DNA from: Candidatus Solirubrobacter pratensis
Lineage (GTDB): Bacteria > Actinomycetota > Thermoleophilia > Solirubrobacterales > Solirubrobacteraceae
NCBI RefSeq assembly: GCF_000425945.1
Contig: NZ_KE384481.1
Location: 62,001-126,000, forward strand
DNA: 64,000 nucleotides
Direction: 5' to 3'
The translations under genes and the position numbers were made by a program. Below the pieces are notes generated by a model, which did not search any database, was not told the DNA's origin, and worked only from the letters and a program-made list of their open reading frames with translations. Positions 39,936 through 50,259 of the stretch are shown here, piece after piece (position 1 is the stretch's first letter; each line of letters begins with the position of its first letter).

Positions 39936-40933
39936 GGCGCCGGCCCCGACGTGTTGCGCACCACGAGCGTCGGCGCCGTCAGCCGCACCGACTGCTCGCG
40001 CCGCCCGTCGATGCGCTCGAGCACGAGCTGGAGCGCGAGCCTGCCCATCTCGCGCCGCGGCTGGTCGATCGTCGTCAGCGACATGTGGTGCAGGGCGGCG
40101 AGGAAGGTGTTGTCGAACCCGACGATCGAGACGTCCTCCGGCACGCGGACGCCCTCGTCCTCGAGCCGGTCCAGGACGCCCGCGGCCTGGAGGTCGTTGC
40201 CCGCGAACACCGCGGTCGGAAGCGTCCCGCCGGCAAGCAGCCGCTCCGCGGCGTCGACGCCGCCGACGTCCGTGAACTCGCCCGCGAGCACGACCGGCTC
40301 GAGGCCGAGCGCTCGCATCTCGCGCACGTACCCGCGCCGGCGGCCGGCCGACGACGCCTCCTCGCCGCCGTCGACGTGCACGATGCGCTCGTGCCCCAGC
40401 CCTGCGAGGTGCTCGACCGCGAGCCGCGCGCCGAGCGCCTCGTCGGTGATCACGCAGTCGACCGCCGGATCGCGCACGAGCCGGGAGATCGCGACCACCG
40501 GCGCGACCCGCGCCGCGGCGGCCAGGTCGTGCGACCGCAGCCGCGGCGAGACGACGATGATCCCGTCGGTCCGGTACTCGAGCAGCGCCTCGAGCATCGC
40601 GCGCTCGCGCCGGGGCTCGCGGCCGCCGGTCGACAACAGCACGCGGTAGTCGAGCTCGGACGCCAGCTCCTCCACGCCCGAGGCGATCTCGGCGAAGAAC
40701 GGGTTGTGCAGGTCGTTGAGCAGCACGCCGATCGTGCGCGTCCGGCGCTCGACCAGCGAGCGCGCCATCGCGTTCGGGCGGTACCCGAGCTCCGATGCAG
40801 CGGAGAGCACGCGCCCGCGTCGCTCGGCGCTCACCTTCGGGCTCCCCCGCATCACCAGCGACACCAGCGCGCGCGAGACGCCGGCGGCCTGCGCGACGTC
40901 CTCCATGGTGGGGTGCCTGCTCTTGACAGCCAT
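39932..40933 (-). CDS. LacI family regulator of the inositol importer operon
   Basis: A 333-residue LacI/GalR repressor. The headpiece MEDVAQAAGVSRALVSLVMRG and hinge LGYRPNAMARSLVERRTRTIGVLL are followed by the two-lobed ligand domain (VVAISRLVRDPAVDCVI, VFAGNDLQAAGVLDRL, VGFDNTFLAALHH). It is about half identical by eye to the LacI at 38.3 kb, so one likely arose by duplication. The gene is divergent from the importer and the palindrome at 40960-40973 lies between them. An inositol or derivative is the likely inducer. The ATG at 40933 is preferred to one five codons upstream. Confidence 0.92.
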   Translation of the reverse strand: MAVKSRHPTMEDVAQAAGVSRALVSLVMRGSPKVSAERRGRVLSAASELGYRPNAMARSLVERRTRTIGVLLNDLHNPFFAEIASGVEELASELDYRVLLSTGGREPRRERAMLEALLEYRTDGIIVVSPRLRSHDLAAAARVAPVVAISRLVRDPAVDCVITDEALGARLAVEHLAGLGHERIVHVDGGEEASSAGRRRGYVREMRALGLEPVVLAGEFTDVGGVDAAERLLAGGTLPTAVFAGNDLQAAGVLDRLEDEGVRVPEDVSIVGFDNTFLAALHHMSLTTIDQPRREMGRLALQLVLERIDGRREQSVRLTAPTLVVRNTSGPAP

Positions 40934-40973
40934 GCCGCGGCGAAGCATACTCCCAGCGGTTAGAGCGCTCTAA
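40923..40973 (+). promoter_or_regulatory. Importer promoter with LacI operator at the start site
   Basis: TTGACA (40923-40928), a 17-base spacer and CATACT (40946-40951) form a sigma70-type promoter. TTAGAGCGCTCTAA (40960-40973), a perfect 14-bp palindrome, covers the expected transcription start. Binding of a LacI dimer here would block the operon directly. Confidence 0.75.
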
Positions 40974-41012
40974 TCGTTCTTGTCGCGCTCCAACGTCTGA
41001 GAGGAGAGGTCA

Positions 41013-42023
41013 ATGACCAGCACTCGCCTGCGTAGCGCCTTCGCGCTGCTGCTCGCCGCCCTCACGGTCGGGCTCGTGGCAGCGTGCGGCGGTGGCGGCG
41101 GCAATGGCAGCAGCAGCGGCTCGTCCGGATCGAAGGACGAAGTCGATCTGACGGCCAAGCGCGACATCACGATCGCGATGGTCACCCACGGCGACGCAGG
41201 CTCCTTCTGGTCGGTCGTCAAGAAGGGCGCGGAGCAGGCGGCCAAGGACGAGGGCGTCACGCTCAAGTACACCGAGTCCAACAACGACCCGCAGGCGCAG
41301 GCGCAGATGATCGACGCCGCCGTCTCCGAGAAGGTCGACGGCCTCGCCGTCTCGGCCCCGAACCCGGACGCGATCAAGGGCTCGCTCCAGAAGGCCAAGG
41401 CGGCCGGCATCCCGATCATCACGCTCAACTCCGGCTCGGACGTCTCGAAGGAGCTCGGCGCGATCACGCACGTCGGCCAGGACGAGACGATCGCCGGTCA
41501 GGCGGCCGGCGCGCGGATCAAGTCCGAAGGCGCGAAGAAGGTGCTCTGCATCATCCACGAACAGGGCAACATCGGCCTCAATCAGCGCTGCGACGGCGTC
41601 AAGAAGGGCTTCGGCGGACCGGTCGACAACCTCCAGGTGAAGGGCACCGCGGACATCTCGACCACGCAGACGGAGATCAAGTCCAAGCTCCAGGCCGACA
41701 AGTCCTACGACTACGTGATGGCCCTCAACCCGGACATCGCGACCGCCGCCGACACGGCGATCAAGGGCGCCAACAGCCAGGCCAAGCTCGCGACCTTCGA
41801 CCTCTCCGGCGACGTCGTGAAGGCGATCCAGGCGGGCGGCATCCAGTTCGCGGTCGACCAGCAGCAGTATCTCCAGGGCTACCTGCCGGTCGTCTTCCTG
41901 ACGCTGTACAAGACCAACGCCAACACGGTCGGCGGCGGCCAGCCGGTGCTCACCGGCCCGGGCTTCGTCGACAAGGCCAACGCGGCGAAGGTCCAGCAGC
42001 TGGCGGCGTCCGGGACCCGCTGA
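41013..42023 (+). CDS. Sugar (probable inositol) ABC transporter substrate-binding lipoprotein
   Basis: A 336-residue lipoprotein: signal peptide with lipobox LVAAC (Cys 25), a Gly/Ser linker, then a type I periplasmic binding protein domain of the RbsB class (ITIAMVTHGDAGSFWSVVKKGAEQAA, VDGLAVSAPNPDAI, GIPIITLNSG). Ligand-contact positions are typical for sugars and cyclic polyols. Start supported by GAGAGGAGA. It is the first gene of the importer-dehydrogenase operon, which makes inositol the best ligand guess. Confidence 0.9.
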   Translation: MTSTRLRSAFALLLAALTVGLVAACGGGGGNGSSSGSSGSKDEVDLTAKRDITIAMVTHGDAGSFWSVVKKGAEQAAKDEGVTLKYTESNNDPQAQAQMIDAAVSEKVDGLAVSAPNPDAIKGSLQKAKAAGIPIITLNSGSDVSKELGAITHVGQDETIAGQAAGARIKSEGAKKVLCIIHEQGNIGLNQRCDGVKKGFGGPVDNLQVKGTADISTTQTEIKSKLQADKSYDYVMALNPDIATAADTAIKGANSQAKLATFDLSGDVVKAIQAGGIQFAVDQQQYLQGYLPVVFLTLYKTNANTVGGGQPVLTGPGFVDKANAAKVQQLAASGTR

Positions 42024-43078
42024 GTGGCCGCCACCGCCTCACCCCCGCCCGCTCCGGCGTCGGTCGTCGACGACCGGCTGGCGAACGTCAGCTTCACGAC
42101 GAAGCTGCTTCGCCGGCCGGAGCTCGGCGCCCTCATCGGGGCCGTCGCGGTGGCGCTGTTCTTCGCCGTCACGACGACGCAGTTCATGACGCTCGACGGG
42201 ATCTCGAACTGGACCGACGTCGCGTCCACGATCGGGATCCCGGCGGTCGCCGTCGCGCTGCTGATGATCGGCGGCGAGTTCGACCTGTCGGCCGGCGTGA
42301 TGACCGGCAGCGCCGGCCTGCTGATGGGCATCCTCGCGACCAAGCTCGGCCTCAACATGTGGCTCGCGATCGTGCTGACGCTGGCGGCCGCGATGGGCAT
42401 CGGCTTCATCAACGGCTACATGGTCGTCAAGACCAAGCTGCCGAGCTTCATCGTCACGCTCGCGACGTTCTTCATCCTGCAAGGCGTCAACCTGGGCGTG
42501 ACCAAGGCGATCACGGGCACGGTGCTCGTGACGGGACTCGCGGGCGAGCCGGGTTACACGAGCACGAACAAGGTCTTCGGCGGCTCGTTCTGGAGCCCGC
42601 ACGACTTCCGCGTCACGGTGCTGTGGTGGATCGCCGTCACCGCGCTGGCCACGTGGGTGCTCGCGCGGGCGCGGGTCGGCAACTGGATCTTCGGCGTCGG
42701 CGGTGACGCGAACGCCGCCCGCAACGTCGGCGTGCCGGTCGAGCGCGTGAAGGTCGGGCTGTTCATGTTCACCGCCTTCGCCAGCGCGCTGACGGGCATC
42801 ATGATCGCGCTGCGCCTCGGCTCCACCCAGGCCAGCCAGGGCGTCGGCGAGGAGTTCACCTACATCATCGCCGCGGTCGTCGGCGGCTGCCTGCTCACCG
42901 GCGGGTTCGGCTCGGCGATCGGGGCGACGCTCGGCGCGCTGATCGTCGGCATGGCGTTCATCGGGATCCAGTTCAGCGGCTGGAACACCGACTGGCGCTT
43001 CCTGTTCCTCGGCGTGATCCTGCTCGCCGCGGTGCTGATCAACAACCTCGTGCGCCGCAGCGCGGAAGGAGCGCGGAG

Positions 43079-43082
<4 letters not shown>
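42024..43082 (+). CDS. Sugar (probable inositol) ABC transporter permease
   Basis: A 352-residue membrane protein of the RbsC class with about nine or ten helices. It has the family block GGEFDLSAGVMTGSAGLLMG near residue 90 and FTYIIAAVVGGCLLTGGFGSAIGATLGAL near the C-terminal third. The N-terminal 30 residues are cytosolic. GTG start directly follows the binding-protein stop with no spacer. It forms the pore with the ATPase encoded next. Confidence 0.9.
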
Positions 43083-43854
<772 letters not shown>

Positions 43855-43858
<4 letters not shown>

Positions 43859-44994
43859 GGCGGCTGGGGATCGGGCTGATCGGCTTCGGCTGGCTCGGCC
43901 AGGCGCACAGCCGCTCGATGCTGCGCATCCGCACCCTGTTCGGGGAGCGCGAGTTCGATCCCGTGCTCGTCGCCTGCAGCGACGCCGTGCCGGCGAAGGT
44001 CGAGGAGGCGGTGCGCGACTTCGGCTACGCGCGCGGCGCGACCGACTGGCACGAGGTGGTGGACGCGCCTGACGTCGACGTCGTCGTCATCGCCGCGCCC
44101 AACGCCCTGCACCTGGAGATGATCGAGGCCGCCGCGGCGGCGGGCAAGCACGTCTTCTGCGAGAAGCCGGTCGGCGCCTCGCCCGAGGAGACCGTGCGCG
44201 CCCACTCCGCGGCCCGAGACGTGATCACCGGCGTGGGCTACAACTACCGCTGGGCGCCGCTGATCCGCTACGCCGCCGGCCTCATCCGCGACGGCGAGCT
44301 CGGCGAGCTGACGAACTACCGCGGCCGCTTCTTCTCGATGTACGGGTCCGACCCGCTGGGCGTCCTGTCGTGGCGCTTCCAGGAGGGGCTCGGGGTGACC
44401 AGCGACCTGCTCTCGCACGCCGTCGACCTGGCGCACATGCTCGCCGGGCCGATCGCGCGCGTGGTCGGCACGACGGCGACGTTCATCCCGGAACGGCCGC
44501 TCGGGAACGGATCGCACTACGGCCGCGGGCGGCCCGGCGATCCGCGCGGACCGGTCGTCAACGAGGACTACGCCGCGATGCTGGTCGAGTTCGAGAACGG
44601 CGCGCGCGGCAGCTTCGAGGCCAGCCGCACGATGATCGGGCCGGAGAGCCAGATGGCCTTCGACGTCCACGGCACGCGCGGGGCGCTCGGCTGGAACCTC
44701 GAGCGGCTCAACGAGCTGCAGCTCTACCGCGTCACCGACGATCCCGGATCTGGCTACACGACGGTCTTCGGCGGGGAGCGCTTCCCGCACCACGGCCGCT
44801 TCGCGCCGGGCAGCGCGAACGGGATCGGCTACGAGGACCTCGTGACGATCGAGGACTACGAGTTCTGTGCCTCGGTGGCGTCGGGCCGTCCGCACACGCC
44901 GTCGTTCGCGGACGCCGTCCGCTGGGTCGCCGTCCAGTCCGCGCTGCTGCAGTCGGCGCGCACCGGGCGCTGGGAGGAGGTCGCGCCGCTATGA
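43855..44994 (+). CDS. Gfo/Idh/MocA oxidoreductase of the inositol operon
   Basis: A 379-residue dehydrogenase with GLIGFGWLGQAHSRSM (Rossmann loop), FCEKPVGASPEE (Glu-Lys) and GVGYNYRWAP, SDLLSHAVDLAHML in the substrate domain. Length and motifs fit scyllo-inositol or other inositol dehydrogenases (IolW/IolX-like) or the keto-inositol branch. It would let a second inositol isomer enter the pathway next to IolG. GTG start overlaps the ATPase stop (GTGA). Confidence 0.85.
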
Positions 44995-45959
44995 GGGTGG
45001 GAGTTCTCGGAGCCGGCCGGATCGGCCGCCTGCACGCCGACCTGCTCGCGCATCGCGTCGCGGGCGCCGAGCTGGCCGGGACCTTTGACGTCGATCCGAC
45101 GCTTGCGACCGTCGGGGCCGTCGAAGATCTCTTCGAGCTCTCCGACGTGATCGCGATCTGCACGAGCACGGACACGCATGCGGACCTGATCGTCGCCGCG
45201 GCCCGCGCCGGCAAGGCGATCTTCTGCGAGAAGCCCGTCTCGCTCGACCTTGCCGAGCTCGACCGCGCGCTGGCCGCCGTCGAGGAGGCCGGCGTCCCGT
45301 TCGGCATCGGCTTCAACCGCCGCTTCGACCCCGCGCACGGGGCCGTCCGCGACGCGGTGCTCGGCGGGCGCATCGGCGAGCCGCAGCTCGTGCGGATCTC
45401 GAGCCGCGACCCTGCGCCGCCGCCGCTGGACTACGTGCGCGTGTCGGGTGGCATCTTCCTCGACATGACGATCCACGACTTCGACATGGCGCGCTTCGTG
45501 ACCGGGTCCGAGGTCGTCGAGGTCTACGCGCGCGGGGCGGTGCGCGTCGAGCCGTCCTTCGAGGACGCCGGCGACGTCGACACCGCGGTCGTGCTGCTCA
45601 CGCACGAGGACGGCTGCCTGACCACGATCGACAACAGCCGCCAGGCCGTCTACGGCTTCGACCAGCGCGTCGAGGCGTTCGGCCCGCTCGGCATGGCGGC
45701 GTCGGAGAACCCGCTGACGCACACCGGCGTCGTCCATACCGCGGAGGGCGCGAGCCTGCCCACCCTCCCCTACTTCTTCCTGGACCGCTACATCCCCAGC
45801 TACGTGCGCGAGTGGGAAGCGTTCCTCGCCGCCGTGCGGGCGGGCGAGACGCCGCCGGTGTCCGCCGCCGACGCCCGCGCCCCGCTCGTGATCGGCCTCG
45901 CCGCCTGGCGCTCGCTGCGCGAGGGGCGCCCCGTCCGCATCGAAGAGGTTCCCGCCTGA
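44991..45959 (+). CDS. iolG: myo-inositol 2-dehydrogenase (IolG)
   Basis: A 322-residue Gfo/Idh/MocA enzyme. VGVLGAGRIGRLHADLL binds NAD, FCEKPVSLDL holds the conserved Lys, FGIGFNRRFDP is typical of IolG, and GGIFLDMTIHDFDMARF contains the catalytic Asp and His. It oxidises myo-inositol to 2-keto-myo-inositol, the first step of the pathway. ATG overlaps the upstream stop (ATGA), and the stop overlaps the iolD start by one base (TGATG). Confidence 0.93.
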   Translation: MRVGVLGAGRIGRLHADLLAHRVAGAELAGTFDVDPTLATVGAVEDLFELSDVIAICTSTDTHADLIVAAARAGKAIFCEKPVSLDLAELDRALAAVEEAGVPFGIGFNRRFDPAHGAVRDAVLGGRIGEPQLVRISSRDPAPPPLDYVRVSGGIFLDMTIHDFDMARFVTGSEVVEVYARGAVRVEPSFEDAGDVDTAVVLLTHEDGCLTTIDNSRQAVYGFDQRVEAFGPLGMAASENPLTHTGVVHTAEGASLPTLPYFFLDRYIPSYVREWEAFLAAVRAGETPPVSAADARAPLVIGLAAWRSLREGRPVRIEEVPA

Positions 45960-47854
45960 TGAGAATGACCGTCGCCCAAGCGCTCGTGCGCTTCCTCGCC
46001 GCCCAGCAGATCGAGCGCGACGGCGAGCGCTCGCCGTTCTTCGGCGGCTGCTGGGGGATCTTCGGCCACGGCAACGTCGCCGGACTCGGCCAGGCGCTGC
46101 AGCAGCACCGCGACCTGCTCCCCTACCACCTCGCGCGCAACGAGCAGGGCATGGTGCACGCGGCCGTCGGCTACGCGCGCCAGCGCAACCGGCTGGGGAC
46201 GTTCGCGTGCACGAGCTCGGTAGGCCCGGGCGCGACCAACATGGTCACGGGCGCCGCGCTGGCCACGATCAACCGGCTGCCCGTGCTGCTCCTCCCCGGC
46301 GACACGTTCGCCACGCGCGCGCCGCACCCGGTCCTGCAGGGCCTCGAGGTCCCGAGCGACGGGACGGTGTCGGTCAACGACGCGTTCCGCCCCGTGACGC
46401 GCTACTTCGACCGGGTGCTGCGGCCCGAGCAGCTGATCTCGGCCGCGCTCGAGGCGATGCGGGTGCTGACCGACCCGGCGGCGACCGGCGCCGTCTGCCT
46501 CGCGCTGCCCGAGGACGTGCAGGCCGAGGCGTTCGACGTGCCCGAGGCGTTCCTCGAGCCGCGCGTGTGGACGGTCTACCGGCAGCCGCCGGCGCCGGAG
46601 GCGCTGGCGCGCGCGGCGGAGCTGATCCGCGCCGCGCGGCGGCCGCTGATCGTCGCCGGCGGCGGCGTGATCTACTCGGGCGCGACGGCGGCGCTGGCCG
46701 AGCTCGTGAACGCGACCGGCATCCCCGTGGCGGAGACGATGGCGGGCCGCGGCGCGCTGCTGTCCTCGCACCCGCTCTCGCTCGGCGCCGTCGGGGCGAC
46801 GGGTACGAGCGCGGCCAACCGGCTCGCGCGCGACGCCGACCTCGTGATCGGGATCGGGACGCGCTGGAGCGACTTCACGACCGCGTCGAAGTCGGCCTTC
46901 CAGGACCCCGGCGTGGGCTTCGTGAACATCAATGTCGCCGCGCTCGATGCCTCCAAGCACGCGGGACTGGCGCTCCAGGCGGACGCGCGGGTCACGCTCG
47001 AGGCGCTGCGCGAGGTGCTCGAGCGCGTCGAGCCCGACTGGGAGGCGCGGGCGGCCGCCGAGGCGGCGGGGTTCGCGTCCGAGGTCGAGCGCGTGGTGGC
47101 GCCGGGGGACGGCGAGCTGCCGTCGCAGGCGTCGGTGATCGGCGCGATCAACGACGCCGCCGGGGAGCTCGGCGTGGTCGTGTGCGCGGCGGGCTCGGCG
47201 CCGGGCGATCTGCACAAGCTGTGGCGGGCGCGCGACCCGGACGGCAAGGGCTACCACGTCGAGTACGGCTACTCGACGATGGGCTACGAGATCCCCGGCG
47301 GCATCGGCATCAAGCTCGCCTCGCCGGAGTACCGCGTGATCGTCCTGATCGGCGACGGCTCCTACCTGATGCTCCCCGGCGAGCTCGTGACCGCGGTCGC
47401 CGAGGGCATCGACATGACGATCGTGCTCGCCGACAACCACGGCTACGCGTCGATCGGCGCGCTCTCGCGCTCGGTCGGCGGCCAGGGGTTCGGGACGCGC
47501 TACGTCCGCGGCGCCGCGCCGGCGGTCGACGGCGATCAGACGAGCGCGCTGGAGCTCGACCTCGCCGCCAACGCCGAGTCGCTCGGGGCGCACGTGATCC
47601 GCGCGCGGTCGGTCGAGGAGCTGCGCGAGGCGCTCGGCCACGACGTCCGCGGCCCGGTCGTGATCCACGTGGAGACCGACCGCTACGCGGGCGTGCCGGA
47701 CTACGAGAGCTGGTGGGACGTCCCGGTCGCCGAGGTCTCGACCGACGAGCGGGTGCGCGCGGCGCGCGAGGCCTACGAGCGCGCGCGGGCGGCGCAGCGG
47801 GCCTACCTCACTCCGGCGGAAGCGGCAGCCCGCGGCGCGAGCCCTCTTCGATGA
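45959..47854 (+). CDS. iolD: 3D-trihydroxycyclohexane-1,2-dione hydrolase (IolD)
   Basis: A 631-residue thiamine-diphosphate enzyme with the three domains of the acetolactate synthase fold. The N-terminal MTVAQALVRFLAAQQIERDG and FGGCWGIFGHGNVAGLG, with the activating Glu in ARNEQGMVHAA, are typical of IolD. The cofactor motif starts at GDGSYLMLPGE and ends at DNHGY. IolD opens the inositol-derived ring to 5-deoxy-glucuronate. The last 47 bases overlap the 3' end of the convergent PfkB kinase gene. Confidence 0.95.
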   Translation: MRMTVAQALVRFLAAQQIERDGERSPFFGGCWGIFGHGNVAGLGQALQQHRDLLPYHLARNEQGMVHAAVGYARQRNRLGTFACTSSVGPGATNMVTGAALATINRLPVLLLPGDTFATRAPHPVLQGLEVPSDGTVSVNDAFRPVTRYFDRVLRPEQLISAALEAMRVLTDPAATGAVCLALPEDVQAEAFDVPEAFLEPRVWTVYRQPPAPEALARAAELIRAARRPLIVAGGGVIYSGATAALAELVNATGIPVAETMAGRGALLSSHPLSLGAVGATGTSAANRLARDADLVIGIGTRWSDFTTASKSAFQDPGVGFVNINVAALDASKHAGLALQADARVTLEALREVLERVEPDWEARAAAEAAGFASEVERVVAPGDGELPSQASVIGAINDAAGELGVVVCAAGSAPGDLHKLWRARDPDGKGYHVEYGYSTMGYEIPGGIGIKLASPEYRVIVLIGDGSYLMLPGELVTAVAEGIDMTIVLADNHGYASIGALSRSVGGQGFGTRYVRGAAPAVDGDQTSALELDLAANAESLGAHVIRARSVEELREALGHDVRGPVVIHVETDRYAGVPDYESWWDVPVAEVSTDERVRAAREAYERARAAQRAYLTPAEAAARGASPLR

Positions 47855-48692
47855 ACTCTGCGAGCGCCGTCGCCCCGGCGGCGCCCGTCGGGACCCGCAC
47901 CGACAGGGCGGCGTAGAGCGAGGCCCACCGCAGCGAGTCCTCGAGCGCCATCCCGCCGGCGTCGCCCCACGCCCAGGCGGCGACGAACAGGTCGCTCGTC
48001 CCGGTCGGGTCCACGGTGGCGCCGACGTCGAAGCCCTCGATGTCCACGCGGCGGCCGTCGATCACGGCGACGGCGCCGCGGGTCCCGACGCCGACGACGG
48101 CGGCGGGGACCGTGCGCCCGAGCACCTCGGCGGCCTCCTCGGGCGTGCCGGCGCCGGTGAGCACCATGCTCTCGCGGCTGTCGATGAGCATGCCGGCGGC
48201 GGTCCCCAGGTCGCCCGGCAGGCGGCCGGCGAACGCGCGCGCGTCGTCGTCCCCGACGCTCACGTAGGCGCGGGCGCCGTCCGGCACGACGTCGAGCTGG
48301 CTCAGCCCGGTGATGACCGCGCGCGGGGCGAGCGCGGCGACGTCCGCGGCGCGGGCGCGCACACCGGGATCGAAGGTGACCATGGCGCGCTGGCCGTCGA
48401 GCGGCAGCACCATCGTGACCGGCGTGCGCGGGCATGGCGCGCCGACGATCGCGACGCCCTCCTCGTGCAGCACCTCGCGGATCATGTTCCCCGCGGGATC
48501 GGGTGCGATCGGCGCCGCCAGGGCGGTCGAGAGCCCCAGGCGCGCCGCGCCGATGGCCGTGATCGCGCCGCCGCCGGGTGAGCGCACGAGGTCGCCGGCG
48601 AAGCGCTCCTCGCCGAGGTGCGGAAGCGCTTCCAGGCCGACGAAGGTCATGTCCATGAAAGCGGGCACGGCAACGACCACGTCGACGCTCAT
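47808..48692 (-). CDS. PfkB family carbohydrate kinase with altered anion-hole motif
   Basis: A 294-residue ribokinase-fold protein. The N-terminal GGGAITAIGAARLGLSTALA matches PfkB signature 1. Signature 2, normally DTxGAGD, reads DPTGTSDLF: the catalytic Asp stays but the Gly before it is Ser, which may weaken phosphoryl transfer or change specificity. The substrate is unknown; nearness to iolD suggests a keto-sugar or inositol-derived acid, although iolC is already present. A second gene of this family is 12.9 kb away (iolC). Confidence 0.82.
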   Translation of the reverse strand: MSVDVVVAVPAFMDMTFVGLEALPHLGEERFAGDLVRSPGGGAITAIGAARLGLSTALAAPIAPDPAGNMIREVLHEEGVAIVGAPCPRTPVTMVLPLDGQRAMVTFDPGVRARAADVAALAPRAVITGLSQLDVVPDGARAYVSVGDDDARAFAGRLPGDLGTAAGMLIDSRESMVLTGAGTPEEAAEVLGRTVPAAVVGVGTRGAVAVIDGRRVDIEGFDVGATVDPTGTSDLFVAAWAWGDAGGMALEDSLRWASLYAALSVRVPTGAAGATALAEFIEEGSRRGLPLPPE

Positions 48693-48726
48693 GAGACTGA
48701 CGTCTATCAGGTTCCGCGGCGGTACA

Positions 48727-48746
48727 CGAGCGGTGCGAGCCGCTCG
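48727..48746. terminator. Hairpin downstream of the LLM-class gene
   Basis: CGAGCGG (48727-48733) pairs with CCGCTCG (48740-48746) around a 6-base loop, 10 bases past the stop of the minus-strand oxidoreductase gene and ahead of the kinase start. Confidence 0.55.
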
Positions 48747-48756
48747 CCGGGAACGC

Positions 48757-49611
48757 TCAGGCGCGCAGGGCGGGGCAGACCTCGGCCGCGAAGCGGACGA
48801 TCTGCTCGATCATGTCCCCCTCGCTCCACAGCACGAAGCCGTCGAAGCCGAACTCGTCGCGCAGGCGCGTGAGCTCCTCGACCCAGTGCGACGGCGGCCC
48901 CTTCAGGTAGCCGGTGACCGGGCCGTCGGCGATCACGCCGTTGACGTTGGCGATCCGCGTGATCGCGGCGGGATCGCGGCCTGCCCGCTCCGCCGCGGCG
49001 TCGATCCGGGCGCGGGCGGCCGCCAGCTCCTCGAGCGGGAAGCGCGGGATGCTCGGGATCCAGCCGTCGGCCAGCCGGCCGGCGATCCGCTGCATCCGCG
49101 GCCCGTAGGCGCCGAGCCAGATGCCGATGTCGTGCACCGGCGGCGGCCCCGGGTGGACGCCTTCGACGGTGTAGTGCCGGCCCGCGAAGGAGACCGTCCG
49201 CTCGCCGCTCCAGCATGCGCGCAGGATCGCGATCGCCTCTTCGAGCGCGTCGACGGACGCCTTCGGCTCCAGCCGCGGGCCGCCCATCGCGGCGATCGCG
49301 TCCCAGAACGCGCCCGCCCCGAGGCCCAGCTCGAACCGGCCGCCGCTCAGGACGTCGAGCGACGCGGCCTGCTTGGCGAGCATCGCCGGATGCCGGAGCG
49401 GCAGGTTCGCGACGTCGGGGAAGAGCCGCACGCGCGTGGTCCGCGCCGCCAGGAACGGGATCAGCGAGAAGGTGTCCAGGAAGCGCCGCTGGTACGGGTG
49501 GTCCTGGATCCCGATCAGGTCCAGCCCGCCCTCCTCGGCGGCCTGGACCTGGGCGAGAACGCCTTCGAGCTCACCCGCGACGGGGACGACGAAGGCGCCG
49601 AGCCGCGTCAC
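48757..49611 (-). CDS. LLM-class (luciferase-like) F420-dependent oxidoreductase
   Basis: A 284-residue TIM-barrel protein of the bacterial luciferase-like family. AEEGGLDLIGIQDHPYQRRF, the block VANLPLRHPAMLAKQAASLDVLSGGRFELGLGAG and IWLGAYGPRMQRIAGRLADGW are typical of actinobacterial F420- or FMN-dependent members. The substrate is unknown. The GTG start overlaps the DUF2630 gene stop (GTGA). An upstream extension is rejected because it is Arg/Pro-rich and covers the neighbour. Confidence 0.88.
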   Translation of the reverse strand: MTRLGAFVVPVAGELEGVLAQVQAAEEGGLDLIGIQDHPYQRRFLDTFSLIPFLAARTTRVRLFPDVANLPLRHPAMLAKQAASLDVLSGGRFELGLGAGAFWDAIAAMGGPRLEPKASVDALEEAIAILRACWSGERTVSFAGRHYTVEGVHPGPPPVHDIGIWLGAYGPRMQRIAGRLADGWIPSIPRFPLEELAAARARIDAAAERAGRDPAAITRIANVNGVIADGPVTGYLKGPPSHWVEELTRLRDEFGFDGFVLWSEGDMIEQIVRFAAEVCPALRA

Positions 49612-49853
49612 TGCAGGTAATGCTCCACGGTGTCGCCCGAGCGCACCTGGGCGTCGTCGGGGTCTTGCCCGGCGCTGCGGCGCGCGCGCCGCCGGCGCAG
49701 GAGGTCCCAGCACTGATCGAGCTGGACCTCCACCTCCTTCATGCGCGCGTGCGCGTCCTCGTCGAGCCCCTGGGAGTTCTCTGCGCGGTGCTGGAGGTCG
49801 TGCTCCTCTTTCACCAGCGCGTCGATGCGATCGAAGATCTGCTCGTCAGCCAT
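49608..49853 (-). CDS. DUF2630 family small protein
   Basis: An 81-residue, highly charged helical protein matching the DUF2630 pattern: QIFDRIDALVKEEHDLQHRA, then VEVQLDQCWDLLRRRRA and a tail with DPDDAQVR and VEHYLQ. The family is common in actinobacteria and has no known function; its helices suggest a coiled-coil dimer. It is coupled to the LLM-class oxidoreductase by a four-base overlap. Confidence 0.85.
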   Translation of the reverse strand: MADEQIFDRIDALVKEEHDLQHRAENSQGLDEDAHARMKEVEVQLDQCWDLLRRRRARRSAGQDPDDAQVRSGDTVEHYLQ

Positions 49854-49866
49854 GCCTTGGATCCTG

Positions 49867-50253
49867 TCACCCGAGCGAAGCGATCCGCCAGCGGCCGTCG
49901 ATCTTGGTCAGCCGCAGCGTGTCGCGCGAAGGCGGCTCGCCGCGCGCGGAGGTGCGCACGTCGGCGGTCGCGCTGTCGCCGTCGACGGTGATCCTGCCGA
50001 CCGTCAGCTTCGGATCCTCCACGCTGCCCAGCCCCTTCGACAGGGCGGCCTCGCAGGGCAGGCCGGCCTGGCGCACCTGCTCGAGCAGCTTCGGCGCCAG
50101 CAGCTGCTTGCACATCTTGTCGTAGTCCTTGGCCGCGGTGGCCTTGCTGAACGCGTCAACGGTCGCACGGACCTGCTCCTCGTCCGTCGGGCCGCCACCA
50201 CAGCCGGCGAGCGCCGCTGAAGCCAGCAGGAGCGCGACAACCGGGCGGCGCAC
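49867..50253 (-). CDS. Small lipoprotein, DUF4878/NTF2-like
   Basis: A 128-residue lipoprotein: signal peptide with lipobox LAGC (Cys 17), then a single cone-shaped domain with VRATVDAFSKATAAKDYDKMCKQLL and a final LTKIDGRWRIASLG, a pattern of NTF2-like extracellular lipoproteins. It holds two further Cys residues that may form a disulfide. The function is unknown. GTG 50253 is preceded by TATGCT at seven bases, so the mRNA may be leaderless. Confidence 0.78.
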   Translation of the reverse strand: MRRPVVALLLASAALAGCGGGPTDEEQVRATVDAFSKATAAKDYDKMCKQLLAPKLLEQVRQAGLPCEAALSKGLGSVEDPKLTVGRITVDGDSATADVRTSARGEPPSRDTLRLTKIDGRWRIASLG

Positions 50254-50259
50254 AGCCGC

